Shown: positions 3,677 through 6,552 of the stretch, in pieces
Layout: every line of letters begins with the position of its first letter
Position numbering within the stretch: the stretch's first letter is position 1
Assembly: GCA_027335515.1 (NCBI GenBank)
Contig: DAHWHT010000221.1
Coordinates: 1 to 6,552 of the forward strand
Reading direction: 5' to 3'
Length of the DNA: 6,552 nucleotides
Source: Clostridia bacterium
GTDB taxonomy: Bacteria; Bacillota_E; RBS10-35; JAJYVN01
Made by a program: the position numbers and the translations under genes
Notes under the pieces: generated by a model
Databases searched by the model: none
Seen by the model: only the letters and a program-made list of their open reading frames with translations
What the model was told of the DNA's origin: nothing

Positions 3677-4924
3677 CTAGTCCCTGTGTTCGCGCGCCGG
3701 TCGCGTTGTCTGCGGCGATGTGCCGGCCGGCTCTGTGACCGAAAGCGAGGCGCTCTGCCGCGCGAGCCACGCATCGGCCTGGCGAGCGGCATCGTGGGTC
3801 GCCTCCACCAACAGGTCGGCATAGGTCTCGCAGAACATCGCCACCGAGTGCCCCATCATCTTGGCGGCCACCGCCACGGGCACCCCGGCGCCCAGGAGAA
3901 TGCTTGCCGTGGCGTGCCGCAGGGAGTGCAGCGGCAGTTTCGGGATGATGCGGTCGACCCCTGGGTCCTTCCCTATCTCTTTGCAGGCTTGTTCGTTCGC
4001 CTTGTCACGAATGCGGCGAAAGGCACGATCCACCGTGCCGATGTTCATGCCACCCCCACCACGGGTCGCAAAAACCCGTCCTTCGTCCCGCCAACCTTTC
4101 CCCGACGCCAACTGGATTTCTGCTTGCTGGGCCCGTTGCCGCCGCAAAGCAGCAACCGCTCCACTCAGCAGGGCCATGGTGCGGGCGCTCTTCTCCCGTT
4201 TCGGCGCACCCTCCACCATGAGTGAGCCGGCCCGAGTACGGTTGTGCCGTACCGTTATCCGTCCGGCATCCATGTCTATGTCCGACCACCTCAACCCCAA
4301 TGCCTCGCCGATCCGCAGACCCGTATGCAATAGGAACCCGAGCAACGGGGCCATCTCATCTCCTTCAGCCGCCGCCATGATGAACTGAGCCTCGGCCAGG
4401 GTGAAGCCGTCGCGCTTGCGCGACGCCCGTAGCGCCGGCCGCGCCCGGCCAGCGGTATTCGTTGGCACCAGGCCCAAGCGGACGGCATCCGAAAGCGCTG
4501 CCCGGAGAACCCGATAGGCGAGGGATGCCTGGGTGGCGCCGCGCGTCGTTGGGGTGGGGGCTAGGGTGTCCTGCCAAGACTGGATCATGGTCGGGCTCAA
4601 CTGGTGAAGAGGGGTCTTTCCAAGGAAAGGGAGGATGCGAACGCGAACGGCGCGTTCGTACGCATACCAAGTCGACACCTTACACCCCTCGGCCCGCTTC
4701 CGTTCCAACCACAGGGGCAGGTAGTCCCCCAAGGTCTGGTTGGTGGGCGCCACATGAGCGGCTCGCTGTGCCTCCGCCTCGGCCAGAAGCCGCCGCTCCA
4801 CCCGCCGTGCTTCGGTCTCCGTATCACACGTGGCCGCTTTGCGGATCCATTTGCCAGAGGAGTCCTTCCCCACTCGAACCTGCACTTGCCAGGAAGCCCC
4901 ACGTTGGACAACGGCCACCGACAT
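3677..4924 (-). CDS. int: Tyrosine recombinase (phage/ICE integrase), 415 aa
   Basis: This enzyme catalyses site-specific strand exchange between attachment sites through a covalent 3'-phosphotyrosine intermediate, driving integration and, with an excisionase, excision. Residues about 1-50 form the arm-binding three-strand domain (ASWQVQVRVGKDSSGKWIRK). Residues 63-125 are the SAM-like core-binding domain (TLGDYLPLWLERKR to SWQDTL). The catalytic domain follows from about 170. It has R204 (HTGLRIGEALGLRW), lysine K242 or K245 (PKREKSART), H333 and R336 (HSLRH), H359 (MMGH) and the nucleophile Y368 (CETYADL), so every catalytic residue is present. A 40-residue tail follows. The start is ATG 4924, where MSVAVVQRG matches the usual family start with GGTGAGGGGG just upstream; GTG 4933 would add three residues. 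It is divergent from the VirB4-like gene, with about 190 bp between them. Confidence 0.93.
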   Translation of the reverse strand: MSVAVVQRGASWQVQVRVGKDSSGKWIRKAATCDTETEARRVERRLLAEAEAQRAAHVAPTNQTLGDYLPLWLERKRAEGCKVSTWYAYERAVRVRILPFLGKTPLHQLSPTMIQSWQDTLAPTPTTRGATQASLAYRVLRAALSDAVRLGLVPTNTAGRARPALRASRKRDGFTLAEAQFIMAAAEGDEMAPLLGFLLHTGLRIGEALGLRWSDIDMDAGRITVRHNRTRAGSLMVEGAPKREKSARTMALLSGAVAALRRQRAQQAEIQLASGKGWRDEGRVFATRGGGGMNIGTVDRAFRRIRDKANEQACKEIGKDPGVDRIIPKLPLHSLRHATASILLGAGVPVAVAAKMMGHSVAMFCETYADLLVEATHDAARQADAWLARQSASLSVTEPAGTSPQTTRPAREHRD

Positions 4925-5050
4925 CCCCCTCACCAGGGCACGGCCCCCCGCCTAGTGCCCCTCTTCAGCCGTGGAGCAGTGCCGCCCGACCAAGCAGGTG
5001 TTCCCTCCACCGCCGCCTTTCTCCTGCGGGGCATCAAGAAGCGTATCTAC

Positions 5051-5067
5051 TTCTCCTATAGAGGGGG
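5051..5067 (+). promoter_or_regulatory. CTTCCCATAGRGGG motif, copy 5, upstream of the VirB4-like gene
   Basis: TTCTCCTATAGAGGGGG lies 45 bp before the ATG at 5113, inside the divergent int/virB4-like intergenic region (4925-5112). Unlike copies 1, 3 and 4 it is separate from the ribosome binding site, so a purely translational role does not explain it. TATAGA could serve as a -10 box, but I see no convincing -35. Nothing else in this gap is recognisable. Confidence 0.45.
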
Positions 5068-5112
5068 CCACCAACCCTCGCCTAAAGCGTCCCGAAAGGA
5101 GACATCTGCGTC

Positions 5113-6552
5113 ATGCCCGCCATCGCCGAGTTCCCGCGGCACCTGGCCCACGGGGGCGCCGTGTCCCGCACGTACGTCGTCGCCACCTGGCCGGGCGCGG
5201 CCCACTGGGGGTTCTGGCAGCCGCTGCTGCGGCTGACCAGCGGAGGGAGGCCGCTCCGGGTACGGGTGTCCTTGGCGGCCTCTCCGTTTGGGGAGTCGTT
5301 CTGGACGACGGACCGCCAACTCCAGGTGCGGCGGCTACGGGCGGAGGCCGAGGTGCACCGCCGCGCCGGCAAGTCCTGGATGGCCAACTCCCTAGAGGCG
5401 TCCGCCGCTTCCCTGGAGGCCTTGAAGAACCGGGAGGTCATGGAGGGGGCGGCGACCTTTACGGCGACCGCCACCATCACGGTCACGGCGGCCACGATGG
5501 CCGACCTGGACGCCGACTGCGCGGCCGTCACGGAGTGGGCGGAGGCCCGCGGGATCCTGTTCGACCCAGCCGCCTATGCGCAGTTGCCTTCCTTCATGCT
5601 TGGGCACGCGCTGGCCGATCCTGTGGCCCCCGCTGGGGTGCCGACGCGCATCCTCGACGAGGACGCCCTAGCGGCGCTGGTGCCGGCGCAGGACGGCCCG
5701 TGGGGCGGGCGGGGGGTCTACATGGGGCTACGGGCGCGAGACGGGGCCTTTGTCACCTTGCCCCTCGATGACCCCGCGGCCGCCGAGGGGACCAACCTGG
5801 TGCTCCTCGGCACCAACGGGAGCGGTAAGTCCTTCTACGCCAAAGCGTTGCTGTCTGGGTTGCTGCTGTCGGGGTACCGGGTCGTGGTGTTCGACGTAGA
5901 CGGGGAGTTCCGCCCATGGTGCGAGGCATGGGGCGGCGTTTGGGTCGACCACACGCCGGGCAGCGGCCTCTACGTGGAGCCCATGCGCATCGCGCCTCGT
6001 GCCGACGGGTACGCGGAGATGGCCGAGCGGGTCGCGGCCGTGGTGTCCCTGCTGGCCGGTGGATTGGATGCCGTGGCAGAGAACGTGGTGGACAAGGTGA
6101 CGGCGACCGCCTGCCGCCGCGCCGGGGTGGATCCGAAGGACCAGGCCACGTGGGGGCAGCCGCTTCGCCTGCGGGTCTGGTACACCGTTCTTGCGGACTT
6201 GGCGGGGTGGGAGGTAACCGGGGCCGCGGCGCCCTTGGCGCCCGGCACTCCGTCCAGGGGACCCGCGGCAGAGGCCGGCGAGGGGGCCGCTGCGGCAGCG
6301 GCCACTTCACCTGCCCGTAATCCCGTCGAAGCGGCGGTCTTGGCGTTGGTCCGCCGCAACCCGGCCCTCGGGGAGCGGGCGCTGGCCCGCGCTTTAGCGG
6401 CCGAAGGGGCGACGCCGGGCCGCACCTACCGCATCCTGCAGCGGCACGGCTTGGAAACGGCGGACAAGCGGGCGCGGTGGGCGGCCGGCCTGGCTAAGGA
6501 CGGTGAAGGGGAAAGGGGAATGCCCGCGGCCGATGCGGGAGACGGCAACCTC
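5113..6552 (+). CDS. VirB4-like conjugative transfer ATPase with inserted HTH segment (3' partial)
   Basis: ATG 5113 has GAAAGGAG at 5094-5101. The frame stays open for 480 codons to the window end. VirB4-family ATPases energise the type IV secretion channel at the inner membrane. Residues 20-170 resemble the VirB4 N-terminal region: a strand-rich part, the helical stretch QLQVRRLRAEAEVHR, then ATATITVTAATMADLD. Walker A is GTNGSGKS (233-240), followed by VVVFDVDGEF (about 257-266), equivalent to the family's D-x-x-x-E-[FY], and by YVEPMRI (287-293), matching its NPL-like segment. A helical region with a conserved-looking TWGQP and VLADLAG ends near 366. An Ala/Gly/Pro linker (368-402) then leads to a three-helix HTH-like segment (403-456: VEAAVLALVRRNP, GERALARALAAEG, TPGRTYRILQRHGL) and a second linker. 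Walker B and the arginine finger would lie beyond the window. Family call good; the HTH is unusual. Confidence 0.8.
   Translation, partial: MPAIAEFPRHLAHGGAVSRTYVVATWPGAAHWGFWQPLLRLTSGGRPLRVRVSLAASPFGESFWTTDRQLQVRRLRAEAEVHRRAGKSWMANSLEASAASLEALKNREVMEGAATFTATATITVTAATMADLDADCAAVTEWAEARGILFDPAAYAQLPSFMLGHALADPVAPAGVPTRILDEDALAALVPAQDGPWGGRGVYMGLRARDGAFVTLPLDDPAAAEGTNLVLLGTNGSGKSFYAKALLSGLLLSGYRVVVFDVDGEFRPWCEAWGGVWVDHTPGSGLYVEPMRIAPRADGYAEMAERVAAVVSLLAGGLDAVAENVVDKVTATACRRAGVDPKDQATWGQPLRLRVWYTVLADLAGWEVTGAAAPLAPGTPSRGPAAEAGEGAAAAAATSPARNPVEAAVLALVRRNPALGERALARALAAEGATPGRTYRILQRHGLETADKRARWAAGLAKDGEGERGMPAADAGDGNL

Larger units (their letters stand above)
1..6552. mobile_element. Interior of a putative integrative and conjugative element
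   Basis: The window contains a tyrosine recombinase (3677-4924, minus), a small excisionase-type HTH protein (3049-3279, minus), a VirB4-like conjugation ATPase (from 5113, plus), a truncated TnpB-like fragment, and a run of small proteins of unknown function. This combination is typical of ICEs or of conjugative plasmids that carry an integrase. Neither element end is proven within the window, so the limits given are those of the window. A plasmid or a circular ICE intermediate remains possible. The ICE label is inferred from gene content. Confidence 0.6.

Noticed and set aside
3280..3822. Minus-strand extension of the excisionase-like frame upstream of 3279
   Set aside because: It is open for about 180 codons but rich in Pro, Arg, Cys and His with no domain, overlaps the integrase 3' end, and the ATG at 3279 has its own RBS and starts the HTH fold.
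5051..5067. TATAGAGGG/CATAGGGGG motifs as T7-like phage polymerase promoters
   Set aside because: The similarity is only to the TATAGGG part of such promoters, and no single-subunit RNA polymerase gene is visible. Kept only as a motif of unknown type.
4462..5236. Plus-strand ORFs opposite the integrase (199 and 210 aa)
   Set aside because: They are antisense to a gene with a complete catalytic motif set and have no domain-like sequence or RBS.
4971..5771. 266-aa plus-strand ORF overlapping the VirB4-like start
   Set aside because: It is Gly/Arg/His-rich low complexity in the region where the 5113 frame has strong GC3 bias and family features.
5753..6310. Minus-strand ORF of 185 aa, rich in Pro and Arg
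   Set aside because: It is antisense to the VirB4-like gene across Walker A and the following strand, and its composition is that of a shadow frame.
1..6552. CRISPR array, rRNA or tRNA genes, complete insertion sequence
   Set aside because: No regularly spaced repeat series, no cloverleaf or rRNA-like stretch, and only a TnpB N-terminal fragment rather than a full transposon.

Overview
The window is a very GC-rich stretch (roughly 70% G+C by eye) from inside a mobile element, most likely an integrative and conjugative element (ICE). The host is probably a high-GC member of the Bacillota, a guess resting on three things. Ribosome binding sites fit an extended CCUCCUUUCU 16S tail (AGAAAGGA, GAAAGGAG, GGAGGTGAT). 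The TnpB-type fragment is of a kind I associate with thermophilic high-GC Firmicutes. The integrase, small HTH protein and VirB4-like ATPase together are typical of Gram-positive ICEs. No species is recognised.

Layout. Positions 1-2965 carry a run of small plus-strand genes: the tail of a small plasmid/ICE-type protein (1-72), a gene that appears frameshifted (171-805), a 71-aa protein (893-1108), an eight-cysteine zinc-ribbon protein (1163-1387), three small proteins sharing a W-x-W strand followed by an Ala-rich helix (1481-1738, 1735-1959, 1994-2260), and a chimeric ORF (2393-2965) made of a TnpB N-terminal remnant joined through a ten-G tract to a small unknown protein. A perfect 24-bp inverted repeat (2996-3048) separates this run from convergent minus-strand genes: an AlpA/excisionase-like HTH protein (3049-3279) and a complete tyrosine recombinase (3677-4924). 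The gap between those two (3280-3676) is rich in repeats and may be the attachment region. Diverging from the integrase, a large plus-strand gene starts at 5113 and runs off the window. It encodes a VirB4-like conjugation ATPase with Walker A GTNGSGKS and an unusual linker-bounded HTH segment after the first part of its ATPase domain.

How it fits together. The integrase and HTH protein would control excision and integration, the ATPase would power conjugative transfer, and the small genes are accessory cargo of unknown role. The most distinctive feature is a short interrupted dyad, consensus CTTCCCATAGRGGG, at five places. Each copy reads toward the downstream gene, and three sit directly on the ribosome binding site. 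It is a candidate element-wide operator, promoter or translational control signal.
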